In this document: one piece after another, positions 15,669 through 24,932 of the stretch
Numbering within the stretch: position 1 is the stretch's first letter
How the letters are laid out: each line of letters starts with the position of its first letter
Source of the DNA: Pseudomonadota bacterium
GTDB taxonomy: Bacteria; Pseudomonadota; Gammaproteobacteria; Burkholderiales; Rhodocyclaceae
Assembly: GCA_018262235.1 (NCBI GenBank)
Contig: JAGTRY010000010.1
Span: forward strand, 1-64,000
Direction of reading: 5' to 3'
Length of the DNA: 64,000 nucleotides
Made by a program: the position numbers and the translations under genes
The notes under the pieces: generated by a model
Seen by the model: only the letters and a program-made list of their open reading frames with translations
What the model was told of the DNA's origin: nothing
Database searches by the model: none

Positions 15669-17612
15669 ATGAACGATCAAATTTCCACGGCTGTTGCCTG
15701 TCTGGCCCGCCTGATTGACCGCGTTCGCCCGGCAGATCCGGAGGATGTGGCGGCGGCCACGCAGGCGCTTGAAGCCGAAACGGCCCGGCTGCGTGCCCGG
15801 CCTGAAGAAGCCCGGGCTTTTCGTGACGCGTTGCTGGGCCTGCTGACCCAGCCAAACCAGCTGGCTTTCTATGCCGAGACCGGGGTGCCGTCCGCCCTCG
15901 GCTTCTGGCTGGAGCTGAGCCAGCGCATCCAGCACAAGCTGCTTCCGCCGGTGATGGAACCGGGGCGCCTGCGTGACCAGATGCTGTGCATCTTCCACGC
16001 GCCTTACGATCATCTGTGGGTGAGTGCCATCCCGGATGAAATCTGGAGCGGATTGATCATGGCGACCGGGCCGGTGGCCCCCTTGTCACAATCGAATGGT
16101 CAGGATCTCGACAGCTTGCTGGATACGGTCCGGGCGCTGTCCTACCGTCTTGCCGGCGTGGCGCTGGACCGGGAACTGCTGCAGGCCGAGCCGGCGCTGG
16201 AAGAATTCGAATCGCCTTTCCTGGCGCAGAACGCAACCCTCGTACGCGTGCTGGAACGTGTCCGCGCGGGCGGTGCGATGCTCGATGCCGCAGAGGTTCG
16301 CGACATGGATGTGCTGCTCGACCAGTGTGACAAGGTCATTGAACGGATCCGCCGGCGTGCCCGCGAGAATGGCATCAGCGTCCGTCTGAGCTATCTGCTC
16401 TCGCGCATGCTGCAGCTGATCGCCCGCCTGCGTCAGGTGCTTGACCTGATCGCCGCCGAGTCCTGTCTGGCGCAAGCCGTACCGCTGTTCAAAACGCTTT
16501 TGCAGGCGGCCAAGAACCAGCGTTTCGTGCGCAGCTTCATTGCCGACAATGTCGGCCTGCTGGCGCGCAACATGACCGACAGCGCCAGCCGGCAAGGCGA
16601 GCATTACATTGCGGCGGATCGTGCCGAATGGTGGGACATCGCGCGCAGCGCCGCCGGAGGCGGGATCATCATTGCACTGATGGCCTTGCTGAAGATCCAG
16701 CTTGCCCTGCTGCACCTGCCGCCGCTGACCGAGGCTTTTGCCTTCAGCCTCAATTACGGGCTGGGCTTTGTCCTCATCCACCTGCTCGGTTTCACCGTGG
16801 CGACCAAACAGCCCGCCATGACGGCGGCTTCCATTGCCGCGGTTGTCGAAGCGTCCGGGCCGCGCGAGCTCGACAAGCTTTGCGCGCTGGTGCAGAACGT
16901 CATCCGCACCCAGTTCATCGCCGTGCTGGGCAATGTCGGTCTCGCCCTGCCGCTCGCGTGCCTGATTGCCGGGCTGTGGCCGCTGCTGTTTGCGGCGCCG
17001 CTTGCGCCAGCCGGAAAGATCGCCAGCCTGCTCGGCGACATTCATCCCACCCACAGCGCCGCGCTGCTGTTTGCTGCCGTGGCGGGGATCGGCCTGTTCC
17101 TGTCAGGCCTGGTTTCCGGCTATTTCGACAACCGGGTCCGCTACCGCCATCTCGCTCCACGCATTGCTCAGGCGCCGCTGTTCCTCTGGCTTGGTGAAGC
17201 GCGTGCGGTACGTCTTGGCAACTACCTCGACACCCATATCGGAGCGATCCTCGGCAACCTGTTCTTCGGTTTCTATCTGGGGATGGCCGGCGCAGTCAGT
17301 GTCCTCACCGGCCTGCCAATCGACATCCGGCATGTGGCTTTCTCCAGTGCCAATCTGGGTACGGCCGTGACCACCCTGGGTTTCGACGCCACACGCGAGA
17401 TCCTGCCCTGGGCGATCAGTGGCGTGATCGGCATTGCCGCGATCAACCTGTTCGTGAGTTTTTCGCTGGCACTCTACGTCGCCATGAAATCCCGCCGTCT
17501 TGGCGCGCAACACATGCTGCATCTGGGGGGACATGTCCTGCGTCGCTTCCTGCGACAACCGCTGAGCTTCGTGCTGCCGCCCCGGAAGGCAACGGAAACG
17601 CCGGAACAGTAA
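15669..17612 (+). CDS. Gcr-type 'site-specific recombinase' membrane protein
   Basis: The 647-residue protein matches the proteobacterial family annotated as site-specific recombinase after the gonococcal gcr gene. The N-terminal half is helical and soluble; from about residue 320 there are several strongly hydrophobic helices (IIIALMALLKIQLALL and others). No tyrosine or serine recombinase motif is visible, so the historical name is doubtful and a membrane role is more likely (inference). It is divergent from pyrF. Confidence 0.8.
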   Translation: MNDQISTAVACLARLIDRVRPADPEDVAAATQALEAETARLRARPEEARAFRDALLGLLTQPNQLAFYAETGVPSALGFWLELSQRIQHKLLPPVMEPGRLRDQMLCIFHAPYDHLWVSAIPDEIWSGLIMATGPVAPLSQSNGQDLDSLLDTVRALSYRLAGVALDRELLQAEPALEEFESPFLAQNATLVRVLERVRAGGAMLDAAEVRDMDVLLDQCDKVIERIRRRARENGISVRLSYLLSRMLQLIARLRQVLDLIAAESCLAQAVPLFKTLLQAAKNQRFVRSFIADNVGLLARNMTDSASRQGEHYIAADRAEWWDIARSAAGGGIIIALMALLKIQLALLHLPPLTEAFAFSLNYGLGFVLIHLLGFTVATKQPAMTAASIAAVVEASGPRELDKLCALVQNVIRTQFIAVLGNVGLALPLACLIAGLWPLLFAAPLAPAGKIASLLGDIHPTHSAALLFAAVAGIGLFLSGLVSGYFDNRVRYRHLAPRIAQAPLFLWLGEARAVRLGNYLDTHIGAILGNLFFGFYLGMAGAVSVLTGLPIDIRHVAFSSANLGTAVTTLGFDATREILPWAISGVIGIAAINLFVSFSLALYVAMKSRRLGAQHMLHLGGHVLRRFLRQPLSFVLPPRKATETPEQ

Positions 17613-17746
17613 GCGCGGATCGGCCTGATCCCGGTCATCCATGCCGGGTTTGATGATCACGGGATTGTCTTGGCATGAATGGAATGAATCCGCTGCGCTG
17701 CACGCAATAGCGCCCTCAAAACAAGGCTACCAAGCGAGCCCGTTGC

Positions 17747-17820
17747 CGTCATTCCGGCGAAGGCCGGAATCCAGTGCCTTTTGAGACGATCTCTGGATCC
17801 CGGCCTTAGCCGGGATGACG
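17747..17820. repeat. Dispersed palindromic element (CGTCATTCCGGC type)
   Basis: A 28-bp arm starting CGTCATTCCGGCGAAGG (17747-17774) is mirrored at 17793-17820 by its near-complement, which ends GCCGGGATGACG. Arms with this sequence are widespread dispersed repeats in proteobacteria. The 450-bp gap 17613-18062 holds this element and the serC terminator; nothing else was recognised in it. Confidence 0.8.
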
Positions 17821-18010
17821 CCGAGCGCAACGTCTGGCGCCAACTTAACGGCATTGATCCAGCAGATGACCACTTCGGGCGCGGCAACAGGAGTGTCCGC
17901 GCCTGGCCAAGCAGCACCTGACGCAGCGTGGCCGCGCATCAGCCTGGCGTGGCAAGGCCTTATTGAAAATGCCCAAAGGATGTGTGACGAATAACAGACG
18001 CTCGCGCACA

Positions 18011-18041
18011 AACAAAAACGCCCGGCTTGTGGCCGGGCGTT
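18011..18041 (-). terminator. serC terminator
   Basis: Read on the minus strand, ACGCCCGGC-CACA-GCCGGGCGT is followed by a T-run (TTTTTGTTT). It lies 22 bp after the serC stop. Confidence 0.85.
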
Positions 18042-18062
18042 CGAACCTGTACGCGGTAACGT

Positions 18063-19181
18063 TCAGGCTTTGGTAACTTCTGCGTAGGCCCATTCCAGCC
18101 AGGGCAATACGGCTTCGAGGTCGCTGGTTTCAACCGTGGCGCCGCACCAGAAGCGCAGTCCCGGAGGCGCGTCCTTGTAGGAACCGATGTCGAATGCAGC
18201 GCCTTCCTTGTCGAGCAGCTTCACGAGTGCCTTGACCTGTTCCGGGGTGGCGTCCAGCGAGAAGCACACCGAGGTGTTGGAGCGCGCGGCGGCATCCTTG
18301 GCGAGGAAGTGGATCCACGGAGTCTTGGCGACGAAACGTTCGAACACGGCGAGATTGTCGTTGGAACGCTTGATCAGCGCCGGCAGGCCACCGATGGAGT
18401 CGGCCCAGGCCAGTGCATCCAGATAGTCTTCATTGGCGACCATCGACGGGGTGTTGATGGTGGAGCCTTCGAAGATCTCGGTCATCAGCTCGCCACCCTT
18501 GGCGATGCGGAAGATCTTCGGCAGCGGCCAGGCCGGCTTGTAGTCCTTCAGGCGTTGCACGGCGCGCGGCGAGAGGATCAGCATGCCGTGGGCGCCTTCG
18601 CCGCCGAGCACCTTCTGCCAGGAGTAGGTGACCACATCCAGCTTGTCCCAGGGCAGTTCCATGGCGAACACGGCGGAGGTGGCGTCACACAGCGTGAGGC
18701 CTTCGCGGTCGGCGGGGATCCAGTCGCCATTCGGCACTTTCACGCCGGAGGTGGTGCCGTTCCAGGTGAACACGATGTCGTTCTTGCTGTCCCATTGCGA
18801 GAAATCGGGCAGTTCGCCGTAGGCCGCCTTGAAGGAGCGGACGTCCTTGAGCTTGAGTTGCTTGACGATGTCCGTCACCCAGCCTTCGCCGAAGGATTCC
18901 CAGGCAAAGGTATCGACCGGGCGGGCGCCGAGCAGGTTCCACATGGCCAGTTCGAAGGCGCCGGTGTCGGAGGCCGGCAGGATCCCGACGTGGTAGTCGG
19001 CCGGGATGCCCAGCAGACGCTTGGTTTCGGTGATGGACTTGGCCAGACGGGCCTTGCCAAGGCTGCTGCGGTGCGAGCGGCCGAGGATGTCTTTCGGCAG
19101 GTTGGCCAGCGAATAGCCGGGGCGCTTGGCGCAGGGGCCCGAGGAAAAATTCGGTGAATTGGGCTTGAGAGTGGGTTTCAC
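18063..19181 (-). CDS. serC: Phosphoserine aminotransferase
   Basis: The 372-residue PLP enzyme converts 3-phosphohydroxypyruvate to phosphoserine in serine synthesis and also serves pyridoxine synthesis. The PLP lysine motif [13 protein letters not shown] and the N-terminal [13 protein letters not shown] are visible. Its sequence is of the longer class found in alphaproteobacteria and archaea, not the short E. coli type, so horizontal history is possible. It is a single-gene unit with its own terminator. Confidence 0.93.
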   Translation of the reverse strand: MKPTLKPNSPNFSSGPCAKRPGYSLANLPKDILGRSHRSSLGKARLAKSITETKRLLGIPADYHVGILPASDTGAFELAMWNLLGARPVDTFAWESFGEGWVTDIVKQLKLKDVRSFKAAYGELPDFSQWDSKNDIVFTWNGTTSGVKVPNGDWIPADREGLTLCDATSAVFAMELPWDKLDVVTYSWQKVLGGEGAHGMLILSPRAVQRLKDYKPAWPLPKIFRIAKGGELMTEIFEGSTINTPSMVANEDYLDALAWADSIGGLPALIKRSNDNLAVFERFVAKTPWIHFLAKDAAARSNTSVCFSLDATPEQVKALVKLLDKEGAAFDIGSYKDAPPGLRFWCGATVETSDLEAVLPWLEWAYAEVTKA

Positions 19182-19271
19182 GATGAGCTCCAGACAGGGA
19201 TGATGAATTCTGAGCGTGCCATTGTAGCCCGGATGCCGTGCAGAGGAATCCGGGGTCAGCTCAAACGATGC

Positions 19272-19967
19272 TCACAACAGACCCGAAGCGATATTGATCG
19301 TCAGCGCCAGTACCGTGGTGTTGAAGGCATACGCCAGCACGCAGTGCACCAGTCCGATGCGGCGGAAATGGCGGGAGGTGAAGGATACGTCGGCAGTTTG
19401 TCCCGAGGTGCCGATGACGGCGGCGAAATAGACAAAATCGAGGTAATCCGGCTCGGCCGTTTCCGGAAACAGCAGGCCGCCCGGGCCGCCGCGCAAGCGG
19501 TCGAGGTAGTAACCGTGGGCATAGTGCTGGGCGAACATCAGGTGCACGAAGGCCCAGGACGAAACGATGGTCAGTGCCGCCAGTCCGATATGTTCGTACT
19601 TGAGCGGGCCTTGCAGATCCTTGATGCCGGCCAGTTGCATGAAGATGGCTGCGAGGCAGGCGACTGAGGCCAGAATCACCCCGCCGAGCACCACGAAGCG
19701 CCCTTCGTCCTGCGCCATCGCCCGCCAGTGCAGGCGCTCCAGTGACGAGCGCAAGACCATCGCCATGGCCAGCAGCAGGTACAGGCAGGCCCCGGCATTC
19801 CAGGCCAGCAACAAGCGTGTCGGCAGGTGCGGCGCCAGGCTTTGCGGCAGGCATTGCAAGACCAGCAGGGCGATGCCGATCGACAGGAACAGGCGCGGGC
19901 GGGCGCGCAACTGGCGCAGGAAAATGCTGCGATGGCGTACAGGGGAACTGGGGAGTGACGTGTTCAT
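19272..19967 (-). CDS. DUF1345 family membrane protein
   Basis: The 231-residue protein has about five hydrophobic helices and the family signature near the C-terminus (GTSGQTADVSF followed by RHFRRIGLVHC). Function of DUF1345 is unknown. The start at 19967 (MNTSLPSSP) is preferred over an ATG 30 bp upstream because it leads directly to the basic RHRSIFLRQLRARPR segment before helix 1; neither has a clear ribosome binding site. Confidence 0.82.
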   Translation of the reverse strand: MNTSLPSSPVRHRSIFLRQLRARPRLFLSIGIALLVLQCLPQSLAPHLPTRLLLAWNAGACLYLLLAMAMVLRSSLERLHWRAMAQDEGRFVVLGGVILASVACLAAIFMQLAGIKDLQGPLKYEHIGLAALTIVSSWAFVHLMFAQHYAHGYYLDRLRGGPGGLLFPETAEPDYLDFVYFAAVIGTSGQTADVSFTSRHFRRIGLVHCVLAYAFNTTVLALTINIASGLL

Positions 19968-20077
19968 GGCCTGGCGGGATCCGGTTGGGTGGGGCATGGC
20001 CTGCTGCGCTGGACTCTAGCGCAACTGTGCAGCCAGGGTCTCAGAAAGCGTCGAAACGCCAAAGTTTCAGAAACCAC

Positions 20078-20092
20078 TAGACGACCGGTCTA
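20078..20092. promoter_or_regulatory. TetR (NemR-like) operator, copy 1
   Basis: TAGACGACCGGTCTA is a near-perfect inverted repeat of TAGAC and resembles the known NemR box. It lies just before the tetR start at 20115, so autorepression is expected. Confidence 0.8.
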
Positions 20093-20114
20093 ATTGTGGT
20101 TTAGGATGCGTCCC

Positions 20115-20705
20115 ATGAACACTGAACGCATCGATACGCGCCAGCACATTCTCGGCTGTGGCCAGCAACTGGTTGCCAGCAAGGGGTTTGTGGGCGTCGG
20201 GCTGGCCGAAATCCTCGCCAGCGCAGGCGTGCCCAAGGGCTCCTTCTATCACTACTTTGCTTCCAAGGAAGCCTTCGGTGCCGCATTGCTGGAGAGCTAT
20301 TTCGCCGATTACCTGAGCCGGGTCGATGCATTGTTTGCACGCACCGATCTGAGCGGCGCACAACGCCTGCTGACGTATTTCGAGCGCTGGATCGACACCC
20401 AGTGCAGCGAAGATGCCGCGGGAAAATGCCTGATCGTGAAACTCGCCGCCGAAATCGCGGACCTGTCGGATGCCATGCGCAGCACCATGCTGGCCGGCAC
20501 CGACAGCATCCTGCGCCGGCTCGCCGGGTGCATCGCTGCCGGGCAAGCGGATGGCTCTGTCGGCAGTACCCAAGCGCCCGCCGACGCGGCGCAATGGCTG
20601 TACGGCGCCTGGCTGGGCGCATCGCTGCTGGCCAAGCTGCGGCGCGACCGTAGTGCGCTGGACGCCGCTTTCAGCAGTACGCAAGCACACCTCAAACTGA
20701 ACTGA
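20115..20705 (+). CDS. TetR family regulator, NemR-like
   Basis: The 196-residue repressor has a TetR helix-turn-helix (about 10-55; GLAEILASAGVPKGSFYHYFASKEAF). The PKGSFYHYF pattern and the operator resemble NemR/AcuR class sensors of electrophiles. The C-terminal domain holds Cys97 and Cys106 in the stretch around CSEDAAGKCLIVKL, a plausible redox or electrophile sensor since NemR acts through cysteine (inference). The start at 20115 is used because an upstream ATG would overlap the operator. It heads the detoxification operon 20794-24171, which has the same operator. Confidence 0.9.
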   Translation: MNTERIDTRQHILGCGQQLVASKGFVGVGLAEILASAGVPKGSFYHYFASKEAFGAALLESYFADYLSRVDALFARTDLSGAQRLLTYFERWIDTQCSEDAAGKCLIVKLAAEIADLSDAMRSTMLAGTDSILRRLAGCIAAGQADGSVGSTQAPADAAQWLYGAWLGASLLAKLRRDRSALDAAFSSTQAHLKLN

Positions 20706-20758
20706 ACACACGATCCCTGCGGTGGGCGGAATGCCACCGCATATTTTTGATTCAAAAC

Positions 20759-20773
20759 TAGACGACCGGTCTA
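20759..20773. promoter_or_regulatory. TetR (NemR-like) operator, copy 2
   Basis: The same 15 bases TAGACGACCGGTCTA lie 20 bp before the yqhD-like start; the match to copy 1 extends on both sides (ACTAGACG...TCTAATT). This ties the downstream operon to the TetR gene. Confidence 0.8.
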
Positions 20774-20793
20774 ATTTCACAAAGGCAATCCCC

Positions 20794-21948
20794 ATGCAAA
20801 ACTTTGATTTCTACAACCCGACCCGCATCGTTTTCGGTCAGGGCCGTATTGCCGAACTGGCCACGCTGGTACCGGCCACGGCACGTGTACTGATCCTGTT
20901 TGGCGGTGAAAGCGCCCGCAAGACCGGCACGCTGGCCGAAGTGCGGGCCGCGCTGGGCGCGCGCGAAGTCTTCGAGTTCGGAGGCATCGAACCCAACCCG
21001 AGCTACGAAACCCTGATGCGCGCGGTTGAACAGGTCAAACGCGACAAGATCGACTTCCTGCTCGCCGTGGGTGGGGGCTCGGTTATCGACGGCACCAAGT
21101 TCGTCGCGGCTGCAGCCTTGTTTGCAGGCGACCCGACCGAGATCCTCTTCAAGTTCGGCCGCAACATCACGCAAGCCATGCCCTTCGGTTCGGTGCTGAC
21201 CCTGCCGGCCACCGGGTCCGAGATGAATGACGGTGGCGTGGTGACGATCAAGGCTCAGGGCGCCAAGCTGCCCTTCCTGAATCGCGCGCTGTTCCCGGTG
21301 TTTTCGGTGCTGGACCCGACCAAGACCTACACCCTGCCGCAGCGCCAGCTGGCCAATGGCGTGGTGGATGCCTTCGTGCACGTGATGGAGCAATACCTGA
21401 CCTACAGCGTCGACGCACATGTGCAGGACCGCTTCGCCGAAGGCTTGCTGCTGACCCTGATCGAACACGGCCCGGCGGCGATTGCCACCACCGATTACAA
21501 CGCCCGTGCCAACCTGATGTGGGTGGCGACGCTCGCGCTCAACGGCCTGATCGGCGCCGGCGTGCCGCAAGACTGGGCGACCCACATGATCGGCCACGAG
21601 CTGACCGCCAAGTACAACATCGACCATGCCCGCACCTTGGCCGTGGTGCTGCCGGCGATGCTGCAAGTGCGCCGTGAAGGCAAGCGCAGCAAGCTGCTTC
21701 AATATGCCGAACGCGTCTGGCAGATCACCACCGGCAGCGAAGACGAGCGCATTGAAGCCGCCATCGCCAGGACCCGCACCTTCTTTGAAAGTCTGGAAGT
21801 GCCGACGCGTCTCAGCGCGTATGACATTGGCTCAGAGGCGATCCCGGCCATCATCGCCCAGCTCAAGGCCCACGGCATGGTCGCCATTGGCGAACGCCAG
21901 GACGTGAGCTTGGAAGTCAGCCAGCAAGTGCTCGAAGCCAGTCTGTAG
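20794..21948 (+). CDS. Iron-dependent NADPH aldehyde reductase/alcohol dehydrogenase, YqhD-like
   Basis: The 384-residue enzyme is of the group III iron-containing alcohol dehydrogenase family. The nucleotide loop GGGSVIDGTKF (about 95) and metal-binding histidines in HMIGHELTAKYNIDH (about 265-280) are visible. YqhD-type enzymes reduce short and reactive aldehydes with NADPH, which suits the NemR-like control. Start at 20794 (MQNFDFYNP) lies 20 bp after the second operator; a longer frame would contain the operator. First gene of a four-gene unit. Confidence 0.92.
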   Translation: MQNFDFYNPTRIVFGQGRIAELATLVPATARVLILFGGESARKTGTLAEVRAALGAREVFEFGGIEPNPSYETLMRAVEQVKRDKIDFLLAVGGGSVIDGTKFVAAAALFAGDPTEILFKFGRNITQAMPFGSVLTLPATGSEMNDGGVVTIKAQGAKLPFLNRALFPVFSVLDPTKTYTLPQRQLANGVVDAFVHVMEQYLTYSVDAHVQDRFAEGLLLTLIEHGPAAIATTDYNARANLMWVATLALNGLIGAGVPQDWATHMIGHELTAKYNIDHARTLAVVLPAMLQVRREGKRSKLLQYAERVWQITTGSEDERIEAAIARTRTFFESLEVPTRLSAYDIGSEAIPAIIAQLKAHGMVAIGERQDVSLEVSQQVLEASL

Positions 21949-22012
21949 GCCAGCGCACCGAGGGGGCCGCGCGATTGCCCTACATTCAGAAATCATTCCC
22001 CAGGAGATCACC

Positions 22013-23035
22013 ATGACTACACAAAACAATCACCGCATCGTGCTGGCTTCGCGCCCGGTCGGCGAACCGACGGCCGGGAATTTCCGGCTCGAAACCACGC
22101 CGATTCCGACGCCCGCCGCCGGCCAGGTGCTGCTGCGCACGCTCTACCTGTCGCTGGATCCCTACATGCGTGGCCGCATGAGTGACGCCAAGTCTTATGC
22201 CGAGCCGGTGGCCATCGATGCCGTGATGGTTGGCGCGACGGTGAGCCGCGTCGTCAGCTCGCAGCACCCGGATTTTGCCGAGGGCGAACTGGTGCTGGCC
22301 CAAGGCGGCTGGCAGGAATACGCCGTGTCGGATGGCACGGGTCTGTTCAAGCTTGGCCAGTTGGCGCAGCCCTCGCTGGCGCTGGGTGTGCTCGGCATGC
22401 CCGGCTTCACCGGCTACATGGGGCTGATGGACATCGGCCAACCCAAGGCGGGCGAGACCGTGGTCGTGGCAGCGGCCAGCGGCGCGGTCGGTTCGGTGGT
22501 CGGGCAGGTCGCCAAGCTGCAAGGCTGTCGCGTGGTGGGCATTGCGGGCGGTGCCGAAAAGTGTCGCTACGTGGTTGAAGAACTCGGCTTCGATGCCTGC
22601 ATCGATCACCATGCCAAAGACATGGCAGCGCAACTCGCCGCAGCGTGCCCGGCCGGTATCGATGTGTATTTCGAGAATGTTGGTGGAGCGGTCTTCGATG
22701 CCGTGCTGCCGCTGCTCAACACCAAGGCCCGCGTGCCGCTGTGCGGCCTGATTTCTCAGTACAACGCCACCGAACAACCCGTGGGCCGGGATCGCCTGTC
22801 GCTGCTCATGACCGAGCTGTTGAAGCGCCGCATCCGCATGCAGGGCTTCATCATCTTCAACGATTACGGCCCGCGTTACCCGGAATTCTTCAAAGTCATG
22901 AGCGCTTGGCTGGCCGAAGGCAAGATCAAGTTCCGCGAAGACCGCGTGCAAGGACTCGCCGCCGCACCGGCAGCCTTCATCGGGCTCCTCAAAGGCAAGA
23001 ACTTCGGCAAGCTCGTCGTGCAGCTGGCTGACTGA
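22013..23035 (+). CDS. NADP-dependent oxidoreductase, CurA/YncB-like (MDR family)
   Basis: The 340-residue zinc-free medium-chain reductase matches the curcumin reductase and alkenal/one reductase group: N-terminal GroES-like part (SLDPYMRGRM) and Rossmann part with VVVAAASGAVGSVVGQ. Such enzymes reduce alpha,beta-unsaturated carbonyls, consistent with electrophile defence. AGGAG lies 6 bp before the ATG. It follows the YqhD-like gene by 64 bp. Confidence 0.9.
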   Translation: MTTQNNHRIVLASRPVGEPTAGNFRLETTPIPTPAAGQVLLRTLYLSLDPYMRGRMSDAKSYAEPVAIDAVMVGATVSRVVSSQHPDFAEGELVLAQGGWQEYAVSDGTGLFKLGQLAQPSLALGVLGMPGFTGYMGLMDIGQPKAGETVVVAAASGAVGSVVGQVAKLQGCRVVGIAGGAEKCRYVVEELGFDACIDHHAKDMAAQLAAACPAGIDVYFENVGGAVFDAVLPLLNTKARVPLCGLISQYNATEQPVGRDRLSLLMTELLKRRIRMQGFIIFNDYGPRYPEFFKVMSAWLAEGKIKFREDRVQGLAAAPAAFIGLLKGKNFGKLVVQLAD

Positions 23036-23064
23036 TATCCCCCCAAACCCCCAAGGACAAAATC

Positions 23065-23475
23065 ATGAAAATTTTCTACAAGACCCGCGCCACCGCCTCT
23101 GGTGGCCGCTCCGGCGCTACTTCGCTGGATGACGGAAGCTTGACCATCGAGCTGGCCATGCCTGGCTCGGGCAAGACTGGCGCCAACCCCGAGCAGCTGT
23201 TTGCGCTCGGCTACGCTGCCTGTTTCGACAACGCTTTGAAGCACATCGCCACCAGCACCAAACTGCCGCTGGCGAGCAGCCAGACCAGCGCTGAAGTCGG
23301 CATGGGTCAGACACCTGAAGGCGGCTTCAAGCTTGACGTGGATCTCCATGTCACCCTTGCCGGCCTTGAGCAGTCCCAAGCCGAAGCCTTGCTCGCCAAA
23401 GCGCACAGCATCTGTCCCTATTCCAATGCCCTGCATGGCAACGTCGACGTGCGCCTGCACCTGACGGTTGCCTGA
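23065..23475 (+). CDS. OsmC/Ohr family peroxide reductase
   Basis: The 136-residue protein has both redox cysteines of the Ohr/OsmC family (AACFDNAL near 51 and ICPYSNAL near 122). It reduces organic hydroperoxides with a dithiol partner. N-terminal KIFYKTRATASGGR fits Ohr more than OsmC. Third gene of the TetR-controlled operon. Confidence 0.92.
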   Translation: MKIFYKTRATASGGRSGATSLDDGSLTIELAMPGSGKTGANPEQLFALGYAACFDNALKHIATSTKLPLASSQTSAEVGMGQTPEGGFKLDVDLHVTLAGLEQSQAEALLAKAHSICPYSNALHGNVDVRLHLTVA

Positions 23476-23491
23476 ATCCTGGAGTGACACC

Positions 23492-24171
23492 ATGAAAAAA
23501 TCCTGATGGTCCTGACCTCGCACGACCAGCTTGGCAACACCGGCAAGAAAACCGGTTTCTGGCTCGAAGAATTTGCCGCGCCGTATTACGTCTTCAAGGA
23601 AGCTGACGCGCACATCACCCTTGCTTCACCCTTGGGCGGCCAGCCGCCGCTGGACCCGAAGAGTGACGATCCTGCGGCGCAGACCGAAGCCACCCGGCGT
23701 TTCAAGGATGATGCTGAAAGCATTACCGCACTGGCCAACACAGTGAAACTGGCAAGCGTGAAGGCGGCCGATTTCGACGCGGTGTTCTACCCCGGCGGCC
23801 ATGGCCCGCTATGGGATCTGGCCGAAGACAAGTATTCCATCGCCCTGATCGAAAAGATGCTTGGCGAAGGTAAACCGGTTGCCGCGGTGTGCCATGCTCC
23901 CGGCGTGCTGCGCCACCCGAAAAATGCCGATGGCACACCCTTGGTTCAGGGCCGTCGCGTTACCGGTTTCACCAATACGGAAGAAGAAGCCGTCCAGCTC
24001 ACCCACATCGTACCTTTTCTGGTCGAAGACATGCTCAAGGCCAAGGGTGGCCATTACTCCAAAGGGCCGGACTGGCATCCCTATGCCGTGGTGGATGGTC
24101 TGTTGATCACGGGCCAGAACCCGGCGTCTTCCGAACTGGTCGCGCAAAGATTGCTGGAAGTGCTGGGCTGA
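23492..24171 (+). CDS. DJ-1/PfpI family protein (start region frameshifted)
   Basis: The protein from 23506 (221 residues) is a type 1 glutamine-amidotransferase-like DJ-1/PfpI member with the nucleophile elbow AAVCHAPG (Cys about 130) and FYPGGHGPLWDL. Relatives act as chaperones or glyoxalase III-type enzymes on methylglyoxal. A normal ribosome binding site (GGAG) precedes ATG at 23492, but the six-A run gives Met-Lys-Lys-Ser-stop; one extra A would give MKKILMVLTS, the usual family N-terminus. Either the run is miscounted, slips in expression, or translation begins at the internal ATG 23506, which would lose five residues of the first strand. Last gene of the operon. Confidence 0.85.
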
Positions 24172-24248
24172 ACAGCATCAGGATTTTCGACCTGTTCCTG
24201 ATCGGAAAAGCCATAAAAAATGGGGGCTGAAGTCTGCAATTTCAAGGA

Positions 24249-24277
24249 CTTGAAATTCATCCAGAGCGATCACAGAT
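24249..24277 (+). promoter_or_regulatory. Weak heat-shock (sigma32) promoter candidate
   Basis: CTTGAAA at 24249-24255 is an exact sigma32 -35, but the following sequence (ATCACAGAT) fits the CCCCATnT -10 poorly. It precedes the Hsp20 gene by about 85 bp. Confidence 0.3.
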
Positions 24278-24340
24278 AGGGAGTGCAGGTGCTCACGTCG
24301 AGGCCTGCATCACCCTGTATCGCTTACGAGGATATGAACC

Positions 24341-24793
24341 ATGCGTACTTATGATTTCTCCCCGCTGTACCGCTCTGCCATCGGTTTCGACCGTCTCGCC
24401 CAGCTTGCCGAAGCCGCATTGCGCAACGAGCAGCCCAGCTACCCGCCGTACAACATCGAACTCGTCTCCGAAGACAAATATCGCATCAGCATGGCCGTGG
24501 CCGGTTTCAGCCGCGACGAGCTGGACGTGGAGACCGAGAAGAACACCCTCAAGATCAGCGGCCGCAAAGCTACCGATCCGACCCCGCGCAACTGGCTGCA
24601 CCGGGGCATTGCCGCACGTGATTTCGAACAGCGTTTCCAGCTCGATGATCACGTCAAAGTGGTTGCCGCCAGCTTCGAAAACGGTCTGCTCAACATCGAA
24701 CTGGAACGCGAAGTACCGGAGGCACTCAAGCCGCGCAAGATTCTCATCGATGGCGGCGAATCGCTGCCCCTGATCAAGGGCGAAGCGGCTTAA
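24341..24793 (+). CDS. Small heat shock protein, Hsp20/IbpA type
   Basis: The 150-residue protein has the alpha-crystallin domain (about 38-130) with YPPYNIE at its start, the LKISGRK strand and the conserved GLLNIELERE end, then a short tail with an IxI-like ILIDG segment. It holds unfolding proteins during stress. N-terminal MRTYDFSPLYRSAIGFDRL is close to IbpA. It is a single gene with its own strong terminator. Confidence 0.95.
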   Translation: MRTYDFSPLYRSAIGFDRLAQLAEAALRNEQPSYPPYNIELVSEDKYRISMAVAGFSRDELDVETEKNTLKISGRKATDPTPRNWLHRGIAARDFEQRFQLDDHVKVVAASFENGLLNIELEREVPEALKPRKILIDGGESLPLIKGEAA

Positions 24794-24817
24794 GCGTCCT
24801 GGGTTTTCGCCAAGACA

Positions 24818-24852
24818 AAGCCCCCGTCGGTTTGGCCGGCGGGGGCTTTTTT
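24818..24852 (+). terminator. hsp20 terminator
   Basis: AAGCCCCCGTCGG / CCGGCGGGGGCTT stem with a T-run (TTTTTTG) lies 24 bp after the stop. Confidence 0.9.
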
Positions 24853-24932
24853 GTTTGCGCGAGTTTTAAATAATGAAGTGGTATTTGAATGACGGCCGGT
24901 CGAGAACTATTGAAAAGTGGCCGAAGTAGGGT

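Noticed and set aside
24278-24340. RNA thermometer (ROSE/fourU) before hsp20
   Set aside because: A short GCAGG/CCTGC pairing exists, but the AGGA ribosome binding site is not clearly masked by a U-run or ROSE-like stem.
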